From Aurantiochytrium sp. KH105 (Eukaryota > Sar > Bigyra > Thraustochytrida > Thraustochytriidae): DNA of 64,000 bases. Positions 20,323-30,200 of this stretch are shown in pieces (the stretch's first letter is position 1; every line of letters starts with the position of its first letter). Location of the stretch: assembly GCA_003116975.1 (NCBI GenBank), contig BGKB01000172.1:1-64000 (forward strand), written 5' to 3'. Made by a program: the position numbers and the translations under genes. The notes under the pieces were generated by a model. That model worked only from the letters and a program-made list of their open reading frames with translations. It was not told where the DNA came from and searched no databases.

Positions 20323-21159
20323 TCAGTCGGCACGGTCCGCAGCGCCGAACGCCTGGCTGGAGATGCCGCTATCAACGAAAATGGTTTGACCAGAGACGTG
20401 AGCAGCAAGATCGCTGGCCAAAAAGGTTGCGACGCTGCCGACATCCTGTGCGGAAATGGGATCCGGTAGCGTGCGTCTTGCATTGGCGTGGTCTCGGAGC
20501 TCGTGAAATCCACGAAGCCCACGCGCCGACAAGGTATTGATGGGTCCCGCGCTTATGGCGTTGACGCGAATATTGCCTTGGCCAAGTTCACTCGCGAGAT
20601 ACCTGCACGTGCTCTCGAGGGCGCCCTTGGCAGGGCCCATGATGCCATAACCAGGTACTGCGCGCTGTGAACCATCAAATGTCAAGGTCATGAGACTTGC
20701 GCTTTCCTCTGCTGCGTCTCGCGTCATGATAGGCTCGAGAAGACGGCCAAGCGCAATAAAACTGTACACACTCGAGTCCATGGTGTACTCAAAGTCATCT
20801 CGCTTCACGTCCACGACTCGTCCGTGAAGGGCTTCGCGAGGTGCAAAGGCTGCTGCATGGCACGCCATGTCAAGCTTTGAAGGGAGATCAAAGTCCACGG
20901 TGGAGCGTAGATCGTCCCACGTGAGATGATCCTCAAACCCCAGGTCATGCTGCATGATTCGCTTGGGCACTTCTGGGAGCTCTCGGTCCCAGAGTGCATG
21001 GACCTTATCGGCAAGGTTTTTATTTTTGGCGAGCAAGGTCACCTCGGCGCCGTGAGCAAGCCACGCTCTGGCCACGGCCCAGCCCAGCGACCGCGCATTC
21101 GTCACGCCCGCCACCAGGCCGCGCTTGCCGAGCAGCAGCGTTGACGTCGTCTTGGCCAT
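20323..21159 (-). CDS. fabI: FabI-type enoyl-[acyl-carrier-protein] reductase (NADH)
   Basis: From the only in-frame ATG (21157-21159) the protein is 278 residues, close to bacterial FabI. It is a divergent short-chain dehydrogenase: nucleotide-binding start GLVAGVTNARSLGWAVA, the QHDLGFED segment, the HAAAFAP strand, and the catalytic Tyr171-x6-Lys178 (YGIMGPAK). VNAISAGPINTL and the C-terminal VDSGISSQAF also match FabI. The second conserved active-site Tyr, ten residues before the catalytic one, is Phe161 here. The family reduces trans-2-enoyl-ACP in type II fatty acid synthesis, normally in plastids or mitochondria of eukaryotes. No clear targeting peptide is seen from this start. Bacterial or plastid-type ancestry is likely. 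Confidence 0.9.
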   Translation of the reverse strand: MAKTTSTLLLGKRGLVAGVTNARSLGWAVARAWLAHGAEVTLLAKNKNLADKVHALWDRELPEVPKRIMQHDLGFEDHLTWDDLRSTVDFDLPSKLDMACHAAAFAPREALHGRVVDVKRDDFEYTMDSSVYSFIALGRLLEPIMTRDAAEESASLMTLTFDGSQRAVPGYGIMGPAKGALESTCRYLASELGQGNIRVNAISAGPINTLSARGLRGFHELRDHANARRTLPDPISAQDVGSVATFLASDLAAHVSGQTIFVDSGISSQAFGAADRAD

Positions 21160-21627
21160 CTTCGTCGCCACTGTTATCTGCCCACCTCTGCTCGGCCCGC
21201 GGCCTCTTATGTCGCCGCCAACGCCGCCGCTTCGACTCTGCTCTCTCTCTCGCTGCTGCCGCTCGCTGCTGCTGCTGCTGCCGCCGCTAAAGAGCGAACA
21301 ACACCTCGATCGCTGGGACTGTGAATCGCTGTGACAGAGACAATGTGAATGCAAACATTTGTGGTTCCTTGCTAGTTCCTCGAATGATCTGCGCAACCCC
21401 GAATGCCTCGCGACGGTTTCCGGCCCCCATCGGCGCGTTGTACGAGCGCCGCAAGGTGATGTGAGTGCCTGCGAAAAGGAGTCACGCTGCACATCTCAAA
21501 CTAACTGGCAGGACGCCGAGCGCCGCAGACGCCACGAGTCAGGAGCGAGAAGCAAACCAAAGAGAGCCACGCGACTATTGTGCGAGAGGAGCGAGTGCTC
21601 GGGGAGTTTTCTTCTCCGCACGCGAGC
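21160..21627. promoter_or_regulatory. Divergent promoter region of fabI and RING-H2 gene
   Basis: The genes face away from each other, so this 468-bp stretch should hold both promoters. A GCTGCT/TGCTGC-rich microsatellite lies at about 21250-21285. No TATA-like element stood out. Confidence 0.4.
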
Positions 21628-23229
21628 ATGCAGCGCCAGGACCCGACGGGATCGCCCGTGCGAAGACGGCGCGCTTCTTTGAGGTTCAAGACGCCAGCCA
21701 GCGTGCTGGTGGACGAAGACGAGGTCAAGGCGCAAGAAGACTCGCGCCATGAGGACCGCGGAACACGCTCTCTGCTTTCTGTGCGCAGAGACCAAATGTG
21801 GCAGTCCACCATGCAAGACCTCTCGCCTGACTCGCGCGAGCTCTTTGACGACTTGGAGGAGGCAGAACTGGAGCACACGAGCGCTTCACGTCGTGGATCC
21901 GGGTCGTCATCCTCGCGTCGCGGTGGACATCATCGTCATCAGCTCCACCATGAGCATCAAGAGCAGTTTTCGCGCCATGTCCCCTTTCACTTGTCGACAC
22001 CCGCGGGCTGCGAAACGCCTGCGGCGGTCGGGACGATTGATTTGACAGCTGAAGACCTCACTACGAGCGGTGGCGCTGTTGGCGCCACGGCTTCTTCTTC
22101 TTCTTCTTCTTCTTCTTCTTTTTCTTCAAGCAGCACAGGCCAAGACGCGTACGCGAGCCATCACCGCCCGCAACGGCGCGCTCGCGACGCTTCTTCTGGT
22201 TTGCAGGGCGCGGATGATCAGGTTCACGCCCCGCGACCGGGTCAACGCCGAGAAATTCGGGCAAGTCCCGTCGAGTTGTTGTGGGCCACCACGCAGGACC
22301 GACCTCGCCAGACGCGAGCGCATGCCACGTCTGCGGCAAGGTCGGCTTCGCTGCGTCTTTCGTTTTCCGGAGCCCTTTCTCCAGCGGGCCCCCGCAATCA
22401 GGATGAGGATGCCGACGGCGATGTCAATCTGCACGATGCCTTCGAAGACGTCGTCGATGACGACAACGACGCCGACATGAGTATCCATGATGTCTCGGCC
22501 ATCGATCTCACGGGCAACGTCGCGGAGAGCGGTTTGCAGTGGTCGTCCACGAGCAGCACAATGAATGATGCGAGCACAGAGGGCAAGACCGAGCAGGAAC
22601 TCCTGGACGAGTCGGAGCGTCTGGCGCGCCAGCTCATGGCTGAAGAAGAAGATCAGCTCTTGGAACGTCTTCACCAAGTCCAGCTCGAGGCGATGCGAAA
22701 CATGCATCGTACGGGAAGCGACGTCGCGCAGGCGAACGCCAGCGAGGCAACCGGCGGCGCCGAATCTGCTACATCTGGGGCTGCCGCTTCAGAAGAGGAT
22801 GAGAGCGTCGCTCTCGCACTGCGGCTCATGGCCGAGGAGGAAGCCGAGGCGGATCGTGTCCGGGTGGCAATGGAGGAGGCTGCTCGAGGCGCTGACTTTG
22901 ACCCGGACGATATGTCGTACGATGAACTCGTAGAGCTTGGCGAGCGCATTGGCAACGTCAAGCAGGAGCGCTGGCGTGTTGACGGTCGTGCGCTGGTGGA
23001 GGCTCTGCCCGTGGTCGTCTTTAAGGCTGCCTCGCACGACGAAGGCGCCCTGCAAGGCGTTGACACGACAAAGTGTCTGGTTTGCCAGTATCCGTATGAG
23101 GAGGACGAGGAGCTCAAGGTAATGCCTTGCAAGCACGCTTTCCACAAGGACTGCATCGACCCCTGGCTCGTCGATCATGACACTTGCGTTGCATGCAAGC
23201 AGTCTCTGCGTGACACTGCAGACCCATGA
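21628..23229 (+). CDS. RING-H2 finger protein, probable E3 ubiquitin ligase
   Basis: From ATG 21628 the protein is 533 residues. Residues 1-470 or so are mostly disordered: a basic start, His-rich and Ser-rich stretches (a Ser run from TTC repeats near 22090-22135) and acidic patches, with two Glu-rich helices (QLMAEEE and RLMAEEE repeated). The C-terminus has a RING-H2 finger from about residue 483: CLVC...MPCKHAFHKDCIDPWL...CVAC, with all eight zinc ligands. This arrangement matches the RNF/ATL-type single-subunit E3 ligases. The duplicated LARQLMAEEE / ALRLMAEEE helices could be ubiquitin-interacting or oligomerising motifs, which is inference. No transmembrane segment is seen. Confidence 0.85.
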   Translation: MQRQDPTGSPVRRRRASLRFKTPASVLVDEDEVKAQEDSRHEDRGTRSLLSVRRDQMWQSTMQDLSPDSRELFDDLEEAELEHTSASRRGSGSSSSRRGGHHRHQLHHEHQEQFSRHVPFHLSTPAGCETPAAVGTIDLTAEDLTTSGGAVGATASSSSSSSSSFSSSSTGQDAYASHHRPQRRARDASSGLQGADDQVHAPRPGQRREIRASPVELLWATTQDRPRQTRAHATSAARSASLRLSFSGALSPAGPRNQDEDADGDVNLHDAFEDVVDDDNDADMSIHDVSAIDLTGNVAESGLQWSSTSSTMNDASTEGKTEQELLDESERLARQLMAEEEDQLLERLHQVQLEAMRNMHRTGSDVAQANASEATGGAESATSGAAASEEDESVALALRLMAEEEAEADRVRVAMEEAARGADFDPDDMSYDELVELGERIGNVKQERWRVDGRALVEALPVVVFKAASHDEGALQGVDTTKCLVCQYPYEEDEELKVMPCKHAFHKDCIDPWLVDHDTCVACKQSLRDTADP

Positions 23230-23842
23230 CCTTGTTTTCCCCGTGTTTGCTCTCTTTCCCCACCTTTCATTCTTTTCTTTTCTTTTCTTTCATATATCAT
23301 GTACTACAAGTGTGAGGGGAGAAAGAGCATGCCTCGAGGCAGAACATGACGTCTTTCTCGATGGTTTATGGCCGCTCGCCTGGCTCTAGCTCCTTTCCTT
23401 TCACGTCACGATCTATAGCACTGTAAACAGAAAAGGTTAAGCTTGCCAATGTGCCCCCTCGATTTTTTGCAAATTCCATGGCTCCCGACGACAGCCAAAA
23501 AAGTCCAACGAGCGGCTTTCGCGAAGGCCAACGTTACGTTGGTGGTATGCACTACAATCAGAGTGGCGACCTGCTCTCGCCCAAAATACTACTAGCACGC
23601 ACACAAAACAGCCTCTAGCGGTGACTAGACTAGTATGCCTAGACCTAGCGTGCCACGCGGCAGAACAAATAGCGGAGCAAGACGGGACGCGTCCAGACGC
23701 GCCGGGCGCGGGCGACGAGAGCGCAGACCGCTCGAGAGAAAGAGAGGGAGAGTGGACAAACGTAGCACCGCGCGCAGGTGCAAGTCAAGCAGGAGGGAAC
23801 GAAGGCGAGAAGAAAGAAAACGTCGCGAACCTTTTGGGCGAC
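23230..23842. other. Intergenic region upstream of SRP receptor beta
   Basis: It holds the 3' end of the RING-H2 gene (a TTTTC-rich tract near 23270-23290) and the promoter of the next gene. The SRPRB frame is open upstream of its ATG to 23621, but no other ATG is in that frame. Confidence 0.45.
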
Positions 23843-24753
23843 ATGGAGACCCTGCGCGGCGCCGTGCCTGACGCGCTGCAGACGCCGCTCGCAAGCGCCG
23901 AGGCGGCGGTCGCGCGGCAGCTAGGCGTATCGGATGATGCAGCACTGGCAATCCTCATTGCCGCAACACTCTTGGCAATTGTGCTCGCCACGTGGGCTGT
24001 GACCGGCGGCAACAGCAGCGGCGGTGCCGCAGGCGGCCGCAAACGTACAGGCGATGCCGTCGTGCTGTTGGGCAATTCGGGCTCCGGCAAGACCTCGCTA
24101 TTCTACAAGCTGTAAGTGTCGATTGAAAAACTTCAAAGGAGAGACGAGGAATCAACAGACTAACACGGCACTTTGCCAAAATGAGCAGACTCGCCGACAA
24201 ATGTCCAGAATGCGTGACCTCGATGGAGATCCAGGAAAAGCGTTTCCCACTCGTGGGTGCCAACGTAGATACGCCTCGCCGCGTAATTGACTTTCCCGGC
24301 CACGCGCGTCTCCGCACGCAGCTGCCCGAGGTGATTGTGCAGGCGCGATGCCTGGTGTTTCTCGTGGATGCAGCGGCCGTCAAGCCCAAGGATATTCGCG
24401 AAATTTCTAGCTTACTGTATGACGTTTTCGTGGAAAATATTCGCAGTGGTTGCGAGCCACGCATGCTTATTGTCTGCAACAAGTGCGAGGCGTCTGGCGC
24501 GATTGCGCCCGAAGATCTGCGCAAGAAACTTGAAAAGGAGATTGATGGTCTCAAGACGACGCGTCACTCCATTGATACGGAAGGCGACGACGAAATGGAG
24601 ATTGCTCTCGGTACCGAGGGCGTGCCCTTCGAGTTTGACAGCGACGCAGGTTGCGAGGTTGAGTTTTGCTCCGCATCCGTTCTCGAGGGTGGCGCCAAGC
24701 TCGATCCGGTCCTCGACTTTATCGCAGACGCTTTTCCAGCGACCTCGGCATGA
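23843..24753 (+). CDS. SRPRB: Signal recognition particle receptor subunit beta (two exons)
   Basis: Exon 1 is 23843-24111 and exon 2 is 24189-24753; the 77-bp GT-AG intron is phase 2. The 277-residue product matches the usual 270 or so. One transmembrane helix (about 33-53, LAILIAATLLAIVLAT) anchors it in the ER with a short lumenal N-terminus. The Ras-like GTPase domain follows: P-loop GNSGSGKT (77-84), DFPGH (124-128), CNKCEA in place of NKxD, and the closing CSASV. SRPRB recruits SRP receptor alpha to the ER membrane for co-translational targeting. The NKCE motif differs from canonical NKxD but the family is variable here (animals have NKQD). The intron falls just after the P-loop. Confidence 0.93.
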
Positions 24754-24923
24754 ACAATTGAAACGAACGATTGAATAGATGGAAACCGCTCGTGGGTATA
24801 GTGATGTTTATAAAGTACAGTCGTCTTGTCTTTCCATCGCGTCGCGTTGTGTTGCGCGAGGCCAGGAACGCCAGAAGCCATCTCGCTTGGCGAAAAAAGA
24901 AGAAGGTCAAAGAAAAGAGGAAT

Positions 24924-25139
24924 TTATCGACCCGTTTCTTGATGTACTTGCATGTGCTGTTCGGCGCGCACGCAGCCCTGCTGTTCTGCAAGCCTCGAAG
25001 CCAGCGCGGCCAAGTCTACCGCGCACGAAAAGGCTGCGCCAGCCCGGTCCACGTGCTGCGATGTCTCCTTGAGAAGGCCGCCGAGTCTCTCAACGGCGCC
25101 TTGCAGCTCGTCTGCGCGGGCGCGGAGCTTGGTGTCCAT
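24924..25139 (-). CDS. Possible small coiled-coil protein (71 aa)
   Basis: A 71-residue frame from ATG 25137-25139 encodes an almost continuous predicted amphipathic helix (KLRARADELQGAVERL, then ALASRLAEQQ). It is tail-to-tail with SRPRB. The size and heptad pattern resemble small complex subunits, but I cannot assign a family. It may be chance; an in-frame ATG also exists at 25184. Confidence 0.3.
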   Translation of the reverse strand: MDTKLRARADELQGAVERLGGLLKETSQHVDRAGAAFSCAVDLAALASRLAEQQGCVRAEQHMQVHQETGR

Positions 25140-25539
25140 GCTGCCGGCTAAATGCGGGCGGAAGCACGCTTTGCTTGTCCACACGCTGCTCGCAGGAATG
25201 TGCTCGTAAAAAGAGTTTGATGTGCCCGTGCTGTTCCGAACCTTTTCAGAGTTTGCTCGCAGAAGAGTTTGCTGATAACCGTCGAGAAATCAATGGAACG
25301 GTTTAGGAACTGTCGCAGAACAGAGAGATGAAGGGACCATTTTAGGAACCGCCACAGAACCGAGCTCTGCTCGTCGTGGAGTCGTCAGACTTTTACAGAA
25401 ATTTTAGTAAAAATCACGAATTCCCTATCATCAAGCAATTACCCCATGGCCCGGGATACTAGAGTACCACAACGTATAAGCCAATTTAAAAGTTTAAATT
25501 CAACGTGAAAGCCTTTCGCAGTCAGCGGTTTCTCCGCGA
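25140..25539. other. Intergenic, no gene recognised
   Basis: AT-richer DNA with an AATTTAAAAGTTTAAATT-like palindromic patch near 25482-25500. No coding signal was seen. Confidence 0.4.
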
Positions 25540-26365
25540 GTGACGTTCAAGTTGTTCGCCATGATCGCCACTGAGGGATGACGGTCGCCAAAACTTACTT
25601 TCCTATGAGCATCACTTGATCGAAGTACGCCAAGATCTCCTCGTGGTGGCCTTTTGTGCGTCAGGCAATGATGTTCAGCGTGCTCGCCACATTGGGATGC
25701 CGCTCGTCAAGACTTTCTTCGCCAATCGACAGCGCTTCATCGTGATAACTCGCAATGACTTCTCAATAGCTGACCCGTGCAATGGAGAATCTTGGCAAAC
25801 TTGCGCGGATCTCCACCACCATTGCGAGGCTCATCTATCGCGTCTCGCGCCATTTGCAAGCGTCGTGCTTGCACGCTCTGGTTGAACTCTTTAATCGGTA
25901 TCACATAGCCACCGTCCACATTCGCCTCGACAGCCTGGTCAAATATCTTCTTGAATTCGTCCTTCCAGCTCTCTGCATTGTTTTCGCTGCTAAATTGACA
26001 GGGCGCATGCGAGCGTTGAATGAGCGGAGACAGAACTATGAAAACTTGTCGAGACTGCTTTCACAATCAAAGGGTTAGTGAAAGAAACATGCGACCTGGA
26101 GGGACTGCCGCGCGATTTACTTGAGAAAGGTCGCCGTTCCGTTCATCAACGAGGCATTGTGCAGACGTAAACCCTCCATCGCCAGCATCGAGGCGCAGTT
26201 CATTTCTCGCCTCCCTACGGCGCGTTCCCGCACCCCCCTTGGCGGAGACGAACTCAAGATCATCCTCCGGAAACTGCGCGCAATTTCTCGGCCACGGCGC
26301 CTCACTAACATGGAGACTTTCAGCGCGTCCAGGGTCCAGAAGGATTCTCCGGAAGATCACGCACG

Positions 26366-26418
<53 letters not shown>

Positions 26419-26456
26419 GGCCAGTCGTAGTAGTCAGCAAACTCTGCGTTCACAGT
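25540..26456 (-). pseudogene. Decayed kinesin-light-chain-like TPR gene with polyQ and EF-hand-like remnant
   Basis: Read on the minus strand, TPR text of the KLC/TPR_10 type is visible but broken. ALSIGEESLDERHPNVAST is followed by a stop codon, then a second unit (HHEEILAYFDQVMLIG ... FGDRHPSVAI) whose halves are in different frames. Upstream, NVDGGYVIPIKEFNQ looks like an EF-hand loop remnant. Further upstream is a 17-Gln run from a CTG/CAG repeat (26367-26418). An intron-like break (GTAAAT ... TTTAG) may separate the polyQ exon from the EF-hand piece, but the frames do not join cleanly. At least one stop and one frameshift are direct evidence of decay. A living gene with several unseen introns is the alternative. 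Confidence 0.6.
26367..26418. repeat. CTG/CAG trinucleotide repeat
   Basis: About 17 uninterrupted CTG units on the plus strand, read as polyGln on the minus strand inside the TPR pseudogene. Confidence 0.95.
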
Positions 26457-27138
26457 GAAGCCATCGTGAAGGGAAGTAGCGTCTAGAGTTACCGTACGTA
26501 CGTACGTGAACGAACGTACGTACGTACTTCTGTATGCGTGAGGTAGCCTGTCATTGATCTAAAGGTGTGAAGCAGCCTGCCGTTGCCGATGACGCGGACG
26601 TGCACAGACGCTCAATGTGCCTTACAATGAGTGCGCCGAGGCGGGTTATGCAAGGATTAACGAAATTTTGGTCGTGTCTTCCAAGAGGCGTTGCTATACC
26701 GCTCCACGATGATCATTGCTGACGATGGAGACATTTGTATTGCTGCAATCATTTTGTCTTTGCGGAGATCAGTCGAGCAAAGCCGAGACGATGGATTGCT
26801 CGAGAATCTCTTACACCCCGCAAAGGTGACGGTCATCATTCGAGGCGGTTTACTCGGTTCTCTTTTGGTCTGCTACATGTGGTGGTCATGGCGCTTCTTC
26901 CCCACTTGTAAATTTTAATCTCGTCAGAATGCGGGCATGCCAGATACTGTCGCCTGCGACATGGATGTTGCTGAGTGACAAATTTTAAAAGCGACGAGGT
27001 TTGCTCCAATCCTCTTCCCTGCAAGTGACGACAAGTCTTCCTCCTTTTTCCTCCTTTTCTTTCTCACCTTGTCCTGTCCTGTCCCATTCTGTCAAGTCTG
27101 GTCTTGACTCTCTTGAGCCTAATGTTGTGTCCTTCCTG
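26457..27138. other. Intergenic, no gene recognised
   Basis: Contains an ACGT-repeat inverted pair (26494-26527) and otherwise nothing recognisable on either strand. Confidence 0.4.
26494..26527. repeat. (ACGT)n inverted repeat
   Basis: Two GTACGTACGTAC blocks flank GTGAACGAAC. Each block is self-complementary, so hairpins or a cruciform are possible. Confidence 0.85.
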
Positions 27139-27219
27139 TCCCGCGCCTCGTTTGGTTCATTTCTGTCCCGTGCCTCATTTGGTCCATTTCTGCCCCGTGC
27201 CTCGATTGGTTCGTGTCCG
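27139..27219. repeat. 27-bp minisatellite, three copies
   Basis: Three consecutive 27-bp units beginning TCCCG(C/T)GCCTC(G/A) and containing TTGGT(T/C)C; the third is more diverged. The length is a multiple of three, yet no convincing gene surrounds it. Confidence 0.8.
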
Positions 27220-30200
27220 TGTGCGTCAGTCTGGCTGTCCGTGGCGTTGCGAGGTCGACACAATCAGTGTCCCTTGTGTCGGTGGCTGGCTCGAGGCGTC
27301 CAAGAATCGCGAGCGACTTAGTCCAGGGCGCGCCGGAGCACAGAACCAGACGAAACCTCGCGCGCCGCACCGACGCGCGATGCAAGCCCGTACGTCGATG
27401 CGTGGCCCAGGTCAATCAATCAACCAATCAGTCATTCAATCGATCAATGGGAAGAAGACTGGTCGTTCTTGCGCGACCTCGCTCGCTCACAATCAGGCTC
27501 TAGGCCTACTTCAGATAATGGTGGCAGTGAGCAGCACGAGACGGGGGTCTCCAGTCGCTCGTCGGTTGTCTTGCGGTGTTTGTTCGCTCGCATGTTGTCT
27601 GGCCGCGAGCCAGGTCGCTCGATTCCCGCCCCGCGATCCGCCGGATGAGTGAACGTACGGACGGATGGACGGATGTATGCCTCTCCAGCCCGGCCGTCTT
27701 CGACCGCTGCCAGCCAGGAATGGGCGCTGGCGGTGTGCTCAATCGCCCCGGTCGGCACGGCGGTCACAAGCAGCGCCTTGCGCACGCCACTTTCGTGGAC
27801 ACAGGATCGACGGACCCCTACTGCTCCTACTCATCGTGCGCACACGCCCCGCTCGCGGGCGCGCCCAACCGCCGCCCCGGCGCTACCAGCCACCCATCGC
27901 CCGCCAACGCGACGCGATCGTCCGCAGCCGCCGCCATTGCAGCTCGCAGCGCGACGCAGCGCAGCGCAGCCGCCGCGCACGCCGCGGATGCCTCGCGCGC
28001 AAGATCGCGAGGTCGAGGCCGCGTCGTCGCGACAGTTGTTGGTCGGCCCGTGCGGTGCACTTGAAAGAAAGACGAAAGAAGCAGCCAGCTGCACCTGCAG
28101 CCAGCCAGCACTGCCACAGTGGCGCGGAGAGCGGGACCGCAGTCGCGGCCCACAGCGGCCCCCCGCCGTAGGCGCTCCAGGCGAACGAAAGCAGCAGGCA
28201 GCTGCTGCACCAGTGTCAGCACGGCGCAATCGATCATTCGTAGCTACCGGCCCTGCCGTTCGCGTCTCCGTCACCACTCGCTCCGCATCGCCGCTGCCGA
28301 CGGGCCTCCTCGGGCTGGCAGTCTTGGCTCCTGGCTCGCAGTTGCCTGCAGCTCCTCCCGTCCGTGCGTGCGTCCGTCCGTGCGTGCCTGGGTGTGCAGA
28401 ACCTTACCAACAAAGGTATACTGCCTGTCTTTCACACAGCAGGGCAGGCTACCCGCGTTGTGGGAAAGAAAGGCGGCCATGCCCGAGCTGCCTGGCCACT
28501 CGCCCTGCTCCACTGCCGCCCAAGGGCCGGCGGCCGTCCCGCTCGCGCTCGCGCTCGCGCTGCTTCCCAGGCCGGCGTGCCGCGCGAACGAGCGCGGGAC
28601 GCGCGCCGCGAGTTCGCGGCGGGCGGGCTCGCGGCGGGCGGGCTCGGCAAGCGGCGCCGGAGCCTGGAGTCGACGACTGCGTGAGGCTTGCGGCGAAGTG
28701 CGTGCGTCTTTCTCCTCCTCCGCCTCCATCTCCTTCTTTCTGCGGGGCGGTTGGTTGCCGGCCTCGTGCTGCTGCCGCAGCCGCCTGCAGTTGCCATTGC
28801 GTGCTTGCATGCTTGCGTGCTTGCATGCGTGCGTGCTTGCATGCGTGCGTTCGTAGTACGAGGTTGCTTGGTTTGGATTTGGCTGCCTTCAGCTGCAGCG
28901 ATCGATCTTCGTCTTCACATGCCATGGTCGCCGGCCTGAAAGAGGCAGTTCGAGCGCGTCCGTCGGTCGGTCTGCCTGTTCAAGAAGAATTGGATGGCCA
29001 CGGTCGCTCGCCGCATCCTGCACTTGGCGTCGCCTTCTCCATCATGAAGTAGAAGTAGAAGTAGTAGTAGTAGTAGGAGGAGGAGGAGGAGGAGGACTTG
29101 GTCTCAGCTGCGTTCGCGACGGGGCTAGTGTGCGCGACTGAATTTCCAGCCAGTCAGCGAGCCCGCAGCCAAGCGAACTCAACTTGACAGTGAAGCCAAC
29201 TTGAAGCCAACGTGAGGAAGGCGAGGTCGGGCGAGGTTGGATCCTTGGCGCTGCGGCTCTGAAACGTGCGTGGCACGGCTCGATGGGCGGCCGCGAACGC
29301 CGCGCACGCTCTTCTGACTTGCGCCAAGCAGCGCAGACCAGGTTAGTGGCTGGCTCGCTGTCTGCCTACCACTGCATGCTTGCCTCTCTGTCAGTCTGTC
29401 CTGGATCGTTTGTGGGATGGGCCGGCCTACTTGCAGCACAGCTAGATGCCTGCATCCTGCCTCCGTGCCTGCCGACCACTGACTGCCATTGCGACAACCG
29501 ACCGATGCGACTAAAAACAGAACAACAGCCAATGCGAGGCTGACGACTACCACGTACGTAACACAACGCACGCCGACACGGGTCGCAAGTGCAACTACCA
29601 GCACTTGCCGTCTCAGCTTGTATTGCGTTGCGTTGCGTTGTTGCTTGCTTGCTTGGTCGCTGTCGATCGGCCGGCAGCGGACGTCCAGGCGGCTGACTAT
29701 GCGATGTCTTTCGAGGCCCTCATAGTCCCCAGCTGTCGCCCACAACTCCCCCAACTTCCAGGCCTCGGGCGCCATGCCGCCTGCAGCCACCGCGGCCAAT
29801 GTCCAGTACGCCTCCGCAGTTCCTCCGCACCTCCCACAGAGACACCAGCTGATCATCAGGTTTACAGGCTCCTCCTCTTGGGGCCCTGGCGCCGCATCTG
29901 CGGGGGACGATGGCGTAGACTGCGGTAGGTCCCCAAGCCGCCGCACACCCGCAGCACATGGCAGCTTCGCCCACCACGGCAAGCGCCTGCGCCTGCTGCC
30001 TCTGCCTGCCCGTTTGTTTGTTTGCCTGTCTAGCTATTCCCGCCGTACCGCGGCCGCGCTCGTCTCGCACGCGGTCGCCACCTGGCGGTTGCAGAGGCTG
30101 GCTCGCGTGCTCGCTCTCTTGCTTCCCCTCGATCCTTCCCACTTGCTTGAGCTTGCTTGGGCTTGCTTGTCGGAGGTCAAGCAGCGGAGAGAGAAATTAA

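Noticed and set aside
27649-29052. 467-codon open frame in the gene desert
   Set aside because: Composition follows local GC and repeats, overlaps equally long frames in other phases, and shows no domain.
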